Shown: one piece after another, positions 36,256-43,150 of the stretch
Layout: the number at the start of each line of letters is the position of its first letter
Position numbering within the stretch: the first letter of the stretch is position 1
DNA from: Paracoccaceae bacterium
GTDB taxonomy: Bacteria; Pseudomonadota; Alphaproteobacteria; Rhodobacterales; Rhodobacteraceae
Direction: 5' to 3'
DNA length: 43,150 bases
Assembly: GCA_024763335.1 (NCBI GenBank)
Contig: JANTFS010000003.1
Location: forward strand, 1-43,150
Notes under the pieces: generated by a model
Told to the model about the DNA's origin: nothing
Databases searched by the model: none
Seen by the model: only the letters and a program-made list of their open reading frames with translations
Made by a program: the position numbers and the translations under genes

Positions 36256-36882
36256 TTATTCCTCGTCGGTTTTCGGCCGGGCTTCGAGAATCTCGTCGAT
36301 CAGACCCCATTTCTTGGCCTCTTCGGGGTCCATGAAATTGTCGCGTTCGAGCGCCGCTTCCACCTCTTTGAGCTTGTTGCCCGTGTGCTTGACATAGATC
36401 GCGTTCAGCCGGTCCTTGAGCTTCTGGGTTTCCTGGGCGTGGATCATGATGTCGGTCGCCTGGCCCTGGTAGCCGCCAGAGGGCTGGTGGACCATGATCC
36501 GGCTGTTGGGCAGAGAGAAGCGCATGCCCTCTTCGCCGGCCGTCAGCAACAGCGAGCCCATCGAGGCCGCCTGCCCGATGACGAGGGTTGAAACCTTGGG
36601 CCGGATATATTGCATCGTGTCGTAGATCGAGAGACCGGACGTCACCACGCCGCCGGGCGAGTTGATATACATCGCGATTTCCTTCGAGGGGTTTTCCGCC
36701 TCGAGAAACAGGAGCTGGGCGCAGATCAGGCTCGACATGCCGTCGTGCACCGGGCCGTTGAGGAAGATGATGCGCTCCTTGAGGAGACGCGAGAAAATGT
36801 CGTAGGCCCGTTCGCCACGGCTGGTCTGCTCGACCACCATCGGCACGAGAGTGTTCATGTAGGTCTCAAGGGGGTCGCGCAT
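36256..36882 (-). CDS. clpP: ClpP, proteolytic subunit of Clp proteases
   Basis: 208 residues. The catalytic triad is visible: Ser107 (GQAASMGS), His132 ([10 protein letters not shown]) and Asp181 ([11 protein letters not shown]). The N-terminus [41 protein letters not shown] is typical and includes a short propeptide. It forms the double-heptamer chamber used by ClpX and ClpA. The ATG at 36882 has AGGCAGG upstream; the frame extends 16 codons further but without support. It precedes clpX. Confidence 0.97.
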   Translation of the reverse strand: MRDPLETYMNTLVPMVVEQTSRGERAYDIFSRLLKERIIFLNGPVHDGMSSLICAQLLFLEAENPSKEIAMYINSPGGVVTSGLSIYDTMQYIRPKVSTLVIGQAASMGSLLLTAGEEGMRFSLPNSRIMVHQPSGGYQGQATDIMIHAQETQKLKDRLNAIYVKHTGNKLKEVEAALERDNFMDPEEAKKWGLIDEILEARPKTDEE

Positions 36883-37033
36883 GTCTGCCTGCCTTTGCTG
36901 TCCAGTGCCCGGGATCATACCGGGTCCCAAGAATCCTAATGGTGCCCGCCGGGGGCTTCAAGGGCACATCGTGCGCACCTGTCTTCAGCTCGCACGAGGG
37001 AGGTAAAGATTTCGTGGACCCATGGCACCGCGC

Positions 37034-37103
37034 GCATTTTCCGCTGCGGAAAATGCAATGGATTTCGCGGCGAAATCCGGAACGGTTTCTGCATCGGAAA
37101 CCG
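37034..37103 (-). repeat. Three tandem palindromes behind the ABC operon
   Basis: Unit 1 (37034-37056): 11-bp arms GCATTTTCCGC / GCGGAAAATGC around one base. Unit 2 (37060-37078): 9-bp arms GGATTTCGC / GCGAAATCC around one base. Unit 3 (37083-37103): 7-bp arms CGGTTTC / GAAACCG with a seven-base loop. All share a TTTC/GAAA core. They begin 10 bp after the stop of the last permease gene and lie in the 230-bp gap upstream of clpP. They may be terminators or 3'-end stabilisers of the ABC operon, or a dispersed REP-like element. I see nothing else gene-like in this gap. Confidence 0.75.
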
Positions 37104-37112
37104 GCTCCGCGC

Positions 37113-38033
37113 CTAGCGTGGCGTGACCCCGCGCAGCCGTTCCGAGCGCCGGCGCAGCAGTTCCACCGTCGTCAGCAGGAGGATCGAGATCGCCACGAGG
37201 ATCGTCGCCACCGAAAGGATCGCCGGCGAGATCTGCTCGCGGATGCCGTTCCACATCTGCCGCGGGATGGTCTGTTCGTCGAGCCCGCCGACGAAGAGCA
37301 CCACCACCACCTCGTCGAAGCTGGTGACGAAGGCAAACAGCGCGCCCGAGATCACGCCGGGCAGGATGAGCGGCATCTGGATGCGCCGAAAGATCGTCAC
37401 CGGGTCGGCGCCGAGGTTGGCCGCAGCGCGGGTCAGCGAGTGGTCAAAGCCCACCAGCGTGGCGGTCACGGTGATGATCACGAAAGGAATGCCAAGGGTG
37501 GCATGGGCGAGGATGAGCCCGAGATAGGGCACACCCCAATCCTGGATGCGGATCGAGGAATAGAAGAAGAACAGCCCCGTGGCCACGATGATGATCGGCA
37601 CGATCATCGGGCTGATCAGGATCGCCATGATCACCCGCCGGCCCGGCATCTCGGGCCGCGACAGCCCAAGCGCCGCCACGGTGCCTAGAAGCGTCGCGAG
37701 GATCGTGGCGAAGAAGCCCACGATCAACGAGTTCTTCGCCGCCCGGATCCACGCCGCGTTGTTCCAGGCATCCGCCCACCATGAGGCGGTGCGCGGCGCC
37801 TCGGGATTTTCCATGCCGAAGGTGAGAAGCAGGTCATACCAGCGCAGCGAATACCCCGTCGGGTCGAGCTTCAACATCTTTTCCGTGAACGTGAAATAAG
37901 GCTCGACATTGAAGCTGAGCGGGATCACCACGAGGATCGGCGCGATCAGGAACAAAAAGATCAGCCCGCAGATCACCAGGTAGGTGTAGTGCCAGGCCCG
38001 TTCGAGGGGAGATGCGTGTTTCGGTAGCGCCAT
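37113..38033 (-). CDS. ABC transporter permease, PotC type
   Basis: 306 residues, six hydrophobic helices with a long periplasmic loop between the first two. The EAA loop is AAANLGADPVTIFRRIQMPLILPGV. Family members with this layout move polyamines, opines or similar cationic small molecules. It starts 9 bp after the small membrane protein gene and is the last gene of the operon. It pairs with the PotB-type permease 0.5 kb upstream. Confidence 0.93.
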   Translation of the reverse strand: MALPKHASPLERAWHYTYLVICGLIFLFLIAPILVVIPLSFNVEPYFTFTEKMLKLDPTGYSLRWYDLLLTFGMENPEAPRTASWWADAWNNAAWIRAAKNSLIVGFFATILATLLGTVAALGLSRPEMPGRRVIMAILISPMIVPIIIVATGLFFFYSSIRIQDWGVPYLGLILAHATLGIPFVIITVTATLVGFDHSLTRAAANLGADPVTIFRRIQMPLILPGVISGALFAFVTSFDEVVVVLFVGGLDEQTIPRQMWNGIREQISPAILSVATILVAISILLLTTVELLRRRSERLRGVTPR

Positions 38034-38042
38034 GTCTGTGTC

Positions 38043-38471
38043 TCAGCCCCTGTTCTGTTCCGCCGCCTTGCGTGCCTTTTCGATCGCGGCAGGCAGGAGC
38101 TTCGGACGGTAGTTCATGTTTGTGGCGATCCGGCCATAGGTCCATGCCGCGGCCGCGCCGGTCAGACCTGAAGCCGCCGCGACCCCGATCGCGCCGGTCG
38201 CGACGTATCCGGCGACGGTCACGAGGGCGCCGGTGGCAATGACGGCGACCAGGCTGTTGTCCGGCAGCGCCCCGTTGAGCAGAAATGCCGGGAGCACGAT
38301 GGCCCCACCGGCGATCAACAGCCCCATGCGCCGTCCGCCCAACAATCCAGCCTCCGCGAAAACCCCGATCAGGATGCCCGCCATCCCGAGAATGGCTATC
38401 GCTGCAAGCAGCGCATTTTGTTGGCGCGCCTTCGCATGGAGCCGTTCGAGCACGGGATCGAGATCAGCCAT
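38043..38471 (-). CDS. Small membrane protein embedded in the ABC operon
   Basis: 142 residues. A charged N-terminal helix (MADLDPVLERLHAKARQQN) is followed by about four hydrophobic helices rich in Gly/Ala and a basic C-terminal segment (RPKLLPAAIEKARKAAEQNRG). It lies between the two permease genes with gaps of 3 and 9 bp, so it is co-transcribed and probably co-translated with them. It has no EAA loop and is not a permease. I do not recognise the family. A helper of the transporter is the simplest inference. Confidence 0.82.
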   Translation of the reverse strand: MADLDPVLERLHAKARQQNALLAAIAILGMAGILIGVFAEAGLLGGRRMGLLIAGGAIVLPAFLLNGALPDNSLVAVIATGALVTVAGYVATGAIGVAAASGLTGAAAAWTYGRIATNMNYRPKLLPAAIEKARKAAEQNRG

Positions 38472-38474
38472 CCG

Positions 38475-39815
38475 TTACCCCAACTTCAGATTGTCGATGC
38501 CCACGAGCTTGTCGTAGAGCCAGTAGAGCACGAGAACGCCGGCAAGCAGGATCGAGGCCAGCGCCGCGGCCAGCGACCAGTTGAGCGATTTCTGCATGTG
38601 GAAGGCGATCAGGTTGGAAATGAGCTGGCCATCGGCCCCACCGACGAGGGCGGGCGTGATGTAGTATCCCACCGCGAGAATGAAAACCAGAAGCGCCCCG
38701 GCGCCGATCCCCGGCACTGTCTGCGGGAAATAGATCCGGCGGAACGCCGTCCAGCTCGTCGCCCCCAGCGAGCGCGCGGCACGCACATAGGACGGATCGA
38801 TCGGCCGCATCACCGAGTAGAGCGGAAGCACCATGAAGGGCAGCAGGATATGGGTCATCGCCACCACGGTGCCGATCTGGTTGTACATCATCTGCAGCCG
38901 GTTTTCGTCCGACAACAGGCCGGTGGCCACCAGCGCGTCATTCACCACGCCCTGTGATTGCAGCAGCACCATCCAGCTCGTGGTCCGCACCAGAAGCGAT
39001 GTCCAGAACGGCAAGAGCACGAAGATCATCAGAAGGTTGGAATAACGCAGTGGAAGCGTCGCCAGAAGGTGGGCGATCGGGTAGGCGAGTATGAAGGTCA
39101 GGAAGGTGATCAGCACCGAAAGGATCAGGGTGCGGATGAACAGCTTGACGTAGACCTGCCGCTTCACATCGACCGCCACCACCTGACCCTCGACGTCGCG
39201 CGCGAGGTCTACGGCGGCGAGATAGAAATCGAGCGTGTAGGAATGCGATGCGCTGCGCATCGCCGACCACAGCTCCGGGTCTCCCCATTCCTCATCAAGC
39301 TCGAGAAAAGCCTCCTTGTAAGGGGGCTCCATCTTGTCCCACTTGCGGCCTGCCTTGGTAAACATCGAGCGCGAGCCGGAGCGGATATAGTTGATCCGGG
39401 TGCCCGCCGACCCCGCCGCTTTCAGCTCGTCGAGCTGGGCAATGCCGTTTCGCAACGCCACGAAAGCGGCCTCGTCGGGCTCGGTGCCGCGCGGATGGGC
39501 CTCGAACCAGGCCGTGAGGTCGGTCATGATCGGGGTGCGGACCCCCGTCGTGACGTCTTCATGAACGGTAAATCCCTCGTTGTAGAACGAGCGGTGCAGC
39601 ATCTGCCCGATCGGGAAGATGAACGTGACGAGAATGAAAACGAGCAGCGGCGCGACCAGGTAGAAGGCGCGGCGGCGACGCACCGCATTGGCGCTTTGCA
39701 GGGCTTTCTTCAACGGCCGACCGTCGGCCGTGGTCAAATCGCCGTCGATCACACCGGTCGCGGTGGCCACCACGGCCACGTGGGGATCAACCGGGATCTC
39801 GTTACGGTCGCTCAT
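38475..39815 (-). CDS. ABC transporter permease, PotB type, with long periplasmic insert
   Basis: 446 residues, longer than the usual about 290-310 for PotB. The extra length comes from a cytoplasmic N-terminus of about 45 residues and a large hydrophilic insert (about 75-210: SFYNEGFTVHEDVTTG ... EWGDPELWSAMRSAS) after the first helix, expected in the periplasm. The EAA loop is RAARSLGATSWTAFRRIYFPQTVPGI. AAGGA lies 8 nt before the ATG. It forms the channel with the PotC-type permease. Confidence 0.93.
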   Translation of the reverse strand: MSDRNEIPVDPHVAVVATATGVIDGDLTTADGRPLKKALQSANAVRRRRAFYLVAPLLVFILVTFIFPIGQMLHRSFYNEGFTVHEDVTTGVRTPIMTDLTAWFEAHPRGTEPDEAAFVALRNGIAQLDELKAAGSAGTRINYIRSGSRSMFTKAGRKWDKMEPPYKEAFLELDEEWGDPELWSAMRSASHSYTLDFYLAAVDLARDVEGQVVAVDVKRQVYVKLFIRTLILSVLITFLTFILAYPIAHLLATLPLRYSNLLMIFVLLPFWTSLLVRTTSWMVLLQSQGVVNDALVATGLLSDENRLQMMYNQIGTVVAMTHILLPFMVLPLYSVMRPIDPSYVRAARSLGATSWTAFRRIYFPQTVPGIGAGALLVFILAVGYYITPALVGGADGQLISNLIAFHMQKSLNWSLAAALASILLAGVLVLYWLYDKLVGIDNLKLG

Positions 39816-39840
39816 CGCTCATCCTTTCGCCAAAGTCGGA

Positions 39841-39859
39841 CGCGCGGCCTTGCCGCGCG
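39841..39859 (-). promoter_or_regulatory. Intercistronic stem-loop after the binding-protein gene
   Basis: Perfect 8-bp arms CGCGCGGC / GCCGCGCG with a three-base loop lie between the binding-protein stop and the PotB-type start. As in the Liv operon, it probably lowers expression of the membrane subunits relative to the binding protein. Confidence 0.6.
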
Positions 39860-39880
39860 CCCGGGTCTTTTGTTCAACGT

Positions 39881-40969
39881 TTACTGGGCGAGCCAGGCGT
39901 TGAAGCGCTCGTTGAGCTCGGCGTCCATGTCGACCCAGAACTCGAAGTTGTTGACCAGAGCGTTCTCAAGGTTGGCCGCGGCCGTCGGCATGTGCGGCGC
40001 CATCTCGGTCTTGCCATCCTGGTAAAGACCCACGAGCGCGCCCGAAGACTTCCGCGCCGGACCGTAGGAGATCCACTTGGCCTGATCGGCGAGACGCTGG
40101 GTGTCGGTCGCGAAGGCGATGTATTGCATCGCCGCATCCTTGTGCGGGGCGCCTTTCGGGATCACGAAGAGGTCAAAGTCGAGGATCTGGCCGTCCCAAA
40201 CGATCTCGAGCGGCTGGCCCTCGGCGACGGCGGCGTTGAAGATACGACCATTGTAGGCGGTCGACATCGTCACTTCGCCATCGGCCAGAAGCTGCGGCGG
40301 CTGGGCGCCGGCTTCCCACCACACGATCGAGTCCTTGATCGTGTCGAGCTTGGCGAAGGCGCGGTCGATACCTTCCTCGGTCTCGAGCACGTCATAGACT
40401 TCGCCGGCCGGCACGCCATCGGCCATCAGCGCCATCTCGAGCGTTGCCTTGGCGGTCTTGCGCAGGCCGCGCTTGCCCGGGAATTCGTCGAGGTTGAAGA
40501 AGTCGTCGATCGAATCCGGCGCGGTGGTGAAGGCGTCGGCGTTGTAGGCCATGACGGTCGACCAAACGATATTGGCCACCGCGCAATCCTGGATCGCGCC
40601 GTCGATGAAATCCTCGGCGGCCGGGGTGCCATCGGGCGCCGGCGGCAGGATCGAGGGATCGATCTCTTCCAGCAGGCCCTCGTCGCACAGACGCACGGCA
40701 TCGGAGAATTCGACATCAGCCACGTCGATCGACACGTTGCCGGCCTCGACCTGCGCCTTGAGCGGGGTCGCGGGGTTGTCGGCATCGACCATGGTCACCG
40801 GAATGCCGGTTTCGGCGGTGAAGGGCTTGTTGTAGGCCTCTTCCTGCGACTTGCCGTAAGCGCCGCCCCAGGACATCATCACGACTTCCTGGCCACCATG
40901 GCTTTCGGCGAGCGCGGCCCCAGCCACACCGGCCAGCGCGCTCGCCATGAGAATGGACTTGATCTTCAT
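39881..40969 (-). CDS. ABC transporter substrate-binding protein, PotD/PotF type
   Basis: 362 residues. The signal peptide is MKIKSILMASALAGVAGAALAES. The mature protein is a type II periplasmic binding fold of the spermidine/putrescine group: EVVMMSWGGAYGKSQEEAYNKPFTAETGIPVTMVDA, then KAQVEAGNVSIDVADVEFSDAVRLCDEGLLEEID, then the ligand-side PGKRGLRKTAKATLEMALMADGV and SIVWWEAGAQPPQLLADGEVTM. Ligands in this group range from polyamines to guanidino and quaternary amines. Because the neighbouring gene is creatinase, creatine is the leading guess. GGAGA precedes the ATG at 40969. Confidence 0.92.
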   Translation of the reverse strand: MKIKSILMASALAGVAGAALAESHGGQEVVMMSWGGAYGKSQEEAYNKPFTAETGIPVTMVDADNPATPLKAQVEAGNVSIDVADVEFSDAVRLCDEGLLEEIDPSILPPAPDGTPAAEDFIDGAIQDCAVANIVWSTVMAYNADAFTTAPDSIDDFFNLDEFPGKRGLRKTAKATLEMALMADGVPAGEVYDVLETEEGIDRAFAKLDTIKDSIVWWEAGAQPPQLLADGEVTMSTAYNGRIFNAAVAEGQPLEIVWDGQILDFDLFVIPKGAPHKDAAMQYIAFATDTQRLADQAKWISYGPARKSSGALVGLYQDGKTEMAPHMPTAAANLENALVNNFEFWVDMDAELNERFNAWLAQ

Positions 40970-41077
40970 ACAAGGTCTCCCTTTCGTTGCCCGGTTGATC
41001 GTCAAAGGCGGGACCGGGCCATCCGCACCTTCATTTTGCATCGGACAGCCGAACCCCGGCCGCCGATCACACACAGC

Positions 41078-42178
41078 TCACGCGTCGAGCGCGCGGCAAT
41101 CTCTCGGCAGCCAGCCGATCTCAATCTTCTCGCCCGGCTTCAGGCGCACCTGATCCGGGGCGTTGCGGGTCTTGACGATGAAATCATCTTTCCCGGCTAC
41201 CCGCAGACGGGTGCGGAAAATATCACCCATGTAGATGAACTCCAGCACCTCGGCCTGCAGCGTGTGGGCGCCTTCCGGGATGCGGTCCTTGTTGTATTCC
41301 ACCCGCTCGGGCCGGATCGAGACCTTGGTCTTGTCTCCCACCTTGTGCACGTTCACCGGCTTGGCGTCGAACACCTCGCCATCCTCGAGCCGCACCACGC
41401 AGCAATCCTCTTTCATCTCCACGACCTCGCCCACCAGCGTGTTGTTCTCGCCGATGAACTGGGCCACGAAGCTGTTTTCGGGCTCCTCGTAGAGCACCGC
41501 GGGGGGCGCAAGCTGCTGAATGCGGCCATCGTCAAACACCGCAACCCGGTCCGACATCGTCAGCGCCTCGGTCTGGTCGTGGGTGACGTAGACGGTGGTG
41601 ATCCCCAACTCGTGCGCCAGCCGGGTGATCTCGAACTGCATCTGTTCGCGCAACTGCTTGTCGAGCGCGCCGAGCGGTTCGTCCATCAGCACGAGGCCGG
41701 GCTCAAACACCAGCGCACGCGCCAGCGCGATCCGCTGCTGTTGACCGCCGGAAAGCTGGGCCGGGCGGCGCGTGATGAAATCGCCCATCTGCACCATTTC
41801 GAGCGCGCGCTGCACCTTCGCTTCGCGCTCCGATTTGCTTATGCCACGCACCTCGAGCGGAAAGGAGAGGTTCTCCCCCACCGTCATATGCGGAAACAGC
41901 GCGTAGTTCTGAAACACCATGCCGATCCCGCGCTTGTGCGGCGGAATGTCGTTGATCGGCTTGCCGCCGAGCAGGATCTCGCCATGCGTCGCGGTCTCGA
42001 ACCCGGCGAGCATCATCAGGCAAGTGGTCTTGCCCGAGCCCGATGGCCCGAGCATGGTCAGGAATTCCCCCTTGCCGATGGAAAGGTTCAGATCCTTCAC
42101 CACGAGCGTTTCGCCGTCATAGCTTTTTTGCACGTGGTCGAACACGACGAAACCGTCGTTCGAATTATCGATGGTCAA
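41078..42178 (-). CDS. ABC transporter ATPase, PotA type
   Basis: 366 residues. Walker A is GPSGSGKTT, the Q loop is FQNYALFPHMT, the signature is LSGGQQQRIALARAL, Walker B is LVLMDEPLGALD and the switch His is in YVTHDQTEALTMSD. A C-terminal TOBE region (about 270-360) regulates activity. The start is a TTG at 42178 with AGGGGG about 4-5 nt upstream; no ATG or GTG lies nearby in frame. It is the first transporter gene, 192 bp downstream of creatinase on the same strand. Confidence 0.94.
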   Translation of the reverse strand: MTIDNSNDGFVVFDHVQKSYDGETLVVKDLNLSIGKGEFLTMLGPSGSGKTTCLMMLAGFETATHGEILLGGKPINDIPPHKRGIGMVFQNYALFPHMTVGENLSFPLEVRGISKSEREAKVQRALEMVQMGDFITRRPAQLSGGQQQRIALARALVFEPGLVLMDEPLGALDKQLREQMQFEITRLAHELGITTVYVTHDQTEALTMSDRVAVFDDGRIQQLAPPAVLYEEPENSFVAQFIGENNTLVGEVVEMKEDCCVVRLEDGEVFDAKPVNVHKVGDKTKVSIRPERVEYNKDRIPEGAHTLQAEVLEFIYMGDIFRTRLRVAGKDDFIVKTRNAPDQVRLKPGEKIEIGWLPRDCRALDA

Positions 42179-42370
42179 GTGACCCCCTATGTCCCTGTCG
42201 GTTCGTTTCTTTGGCGCAAAGCCAACACGATCAAAACCGGGAATTCAACATCGAATCCGACACCGCCGGGCGCGTTTGCGCAACGTCGAGACCGGTTCAT
42301 TCCAAAAAACGGGCAAAATCCGCGGCCCCCGTTCAGGCTTTGGACTCATCCTGTCTGTCCCCCGCGCCCG

Positions 42371-43150
42371 CTACGGTTGCACGACGTTGTGCGCTGGCCC
42401 GTAAGGGAATCCCGTGATGTTGCGCGCCCCGTCCTCGGTGACCACCAGAATGTCGTGCTCGCGGTAGCCGCCGGCCCCCGCCGTGCCTTCCGGCACCCAA
42501 AGCATCGGCTCCATTGACACCACCATGCCCGGCTCCAGGACCGTATCGACATCCTCGCGCAGCTCCAACCCCGCTTCGCGGCCATAATAATGCGAGAGAA
42601 TCCCGAAGCTGTGACCGTAGCCGAAGGAGCGGTATTTCAACAGCCCCTCGCCCTCGAAGAACCGGTTGATCTCATGGGTAATGCCCGAACAGCTCGCCCC
42701 GGGCCTGATCAGGCTCTTGCCCAGATCATGGGCCGCCACGTTCGCCTCCCAGAGCCTCAGGCTGGCCTTGTCGGGCTCGCCGAGAAAAAGGGTGCGCTCC
42801 AGCGCGGTGTAATAGCCCGAGATCATCGGAAAGGTGTTGAGGCTGAGAATGTCGCCCGCCTCGAGCCGGCGCATGGTCACCGGGTTGTGCGCGCCATCGG
42901 TGTTGAGGCCCGACTGGAACCAGACCCACGTGTCGCGCATCTCGCTGTCGGGATGCGCCTCGGCGATTGCCAGTTCCATCGCGTCGCGCCCGGCCATGGC
43001 CACGTCGATCTCGCGCACCCCCTCTTTGATCGCCGCGCGCACCGCCGCGCCGCCGATATCGGCAATCCGCGCCCCGTCCGTAATCAGCGCGATCTCCTCC
43101 GCGCTCTTGATCATCCGCGCCGCCATCGTGTCGGGGGCAATGTCCACCGC
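42371..43150 (-). CDS. Creatinase (creatine amidinohydrolase), 5' partial
   Basis: The frame is open to the right edge, so the N-terminal domain lies outside; about 259 of the roughly 400 residues are visible. The pita-bread (M24-like) catalytic domain matches creatinase closely: IKSAEEIALITDGARIADIGGAAV, DTWVWFQSGLNTDGAHNPVT (with the catalytic His), DILSLNTFPMISGYYTALERTLFL, YRSFGYGHSFGILSHYYGREAGLELRED and VLEPGMVVSMEPM. The enzyme hydrolyses creatine to sarcosine and urea and, unlike M24 peptidases, needs no metal. The ordinary prolidase metal-ligand set is not kept. A transporter operon follows on the same strand. No sarcosine oxidase or urease gene is in view. Confidence 0.93.
   Translation of the reverse strand, partial: AVDIAPDTMAARMIKSAEEIALITDGARIADIGGAAVRAAIKEGVREIDVAMAGRDAMELAIAEAHPDSEMRDTWVWFQSGLNTDGAHNPVTMRRLEAGDILSLNTFPMISGYYTALERTLFLGEPDKASLRLWEANVAAHDLGKSLIRPGASCSGITHEINRFFEGEGLLKYRSFGYGHSFGILSHYYGREAGLELREDVDTVLEPGMVVSMEPMLWVPEGTAGAGGYREHDILVVTEDGARNITGFPYGPAHNVVQP

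Noticed and set aside
39992-42517. Plus-strand open frame (about 840 codons) opposite the Pot-type ATPase and binding-protein genes
   Set aside because: It is antisense to conserved ABC subunits and has no ribosome site or domain.

Overview
The window is a high-GC bacterial chromosome segment, best read as an alphaproteobacterium of the Rhodobacterales (roseobacter/Paracoccaceae type). This rests on GapR (DUF2312), an NDUFA12-type complex I accessory subunit next to a DUF2155 protein, a ScfR-family regulator, a 3-hydroxybutyrate dehydrogenase and many Liv- and Pot-type ABC transporters. Coding density is high. No gene-free stretch exceeds about 250 bp, and there are no insertion sequences, integrases or CRISPR arrays. 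The first and last genes run off the window.

Layout. (1) 1-7475, plus strand: the 3' part of a giant RTX calcium-binding repeat protein, then a small exported protein, two glycosyltransferases and a small unknown protein, apparently one transcription unit. A methyltransferase (minus) and tRNA-Thr(UGT) follow. (2) 8462-15726: an orphan FbpB-type permease, a sulfotransferase-like conserved protein, gapR, a FadJ-like multidomain protein with eroded active sites, a small helical protein, a DksA/TraR zinc-finger protein and an orphan FliM/FliN-type protein. (3) 15788-28149: a likely carbon-sensing and uptake block. On the minus strand lie a ScfR regulator, a receiver-only response regulator, a two-TM protein and a sodium/solute symporter-histidine kinase fusion (CbrA/CrbS type). 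Divergent to these, on the plus strand, is a Liv-type ABC transporter (binding protein, two permeases, two ATPases) followed by acetyl-CoA synthetase. I infer that the block handles acetate or another short carboxylate. (4) 28220-34701: a cysteine-less exported double rhodanese, bdhA, an unknown protein, accB-accC-aat, and (minus) NDUFA12-DUF2155 and a RidA-like protein. (5) 34800-36882, minus: clpP and clpX with a strong terminator. (6) 37034-43150, minus: a polyamine/opine-type ABC transporter operon (ATPase, binding protein, permease, an unusual small membrane protein, permease) downstream of a creatinase that enters from the right edge. Three tandem palindromes lie behind the last permease.

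How the genes work together. Two catabolic modules stand out. The symporter-kinase/ScfR/Liv/acs block would sense, import and activate a short acid to acyl-CoA. AccBC and BdhA, encoded close by, act on the same acetyl-CoA/acetoacetate pool. The creatinase/ABC block would import and hydrolyse creatine to sarcosine and urea. Both ABC operons carry an RNA stem-loop just after the binding-protein gene, as expected where that subunit is made in excess. The RTX/glycosyltransferase unit at the left edge is the least explained part and may be a surface glycan or glycosylated-adhesin system.
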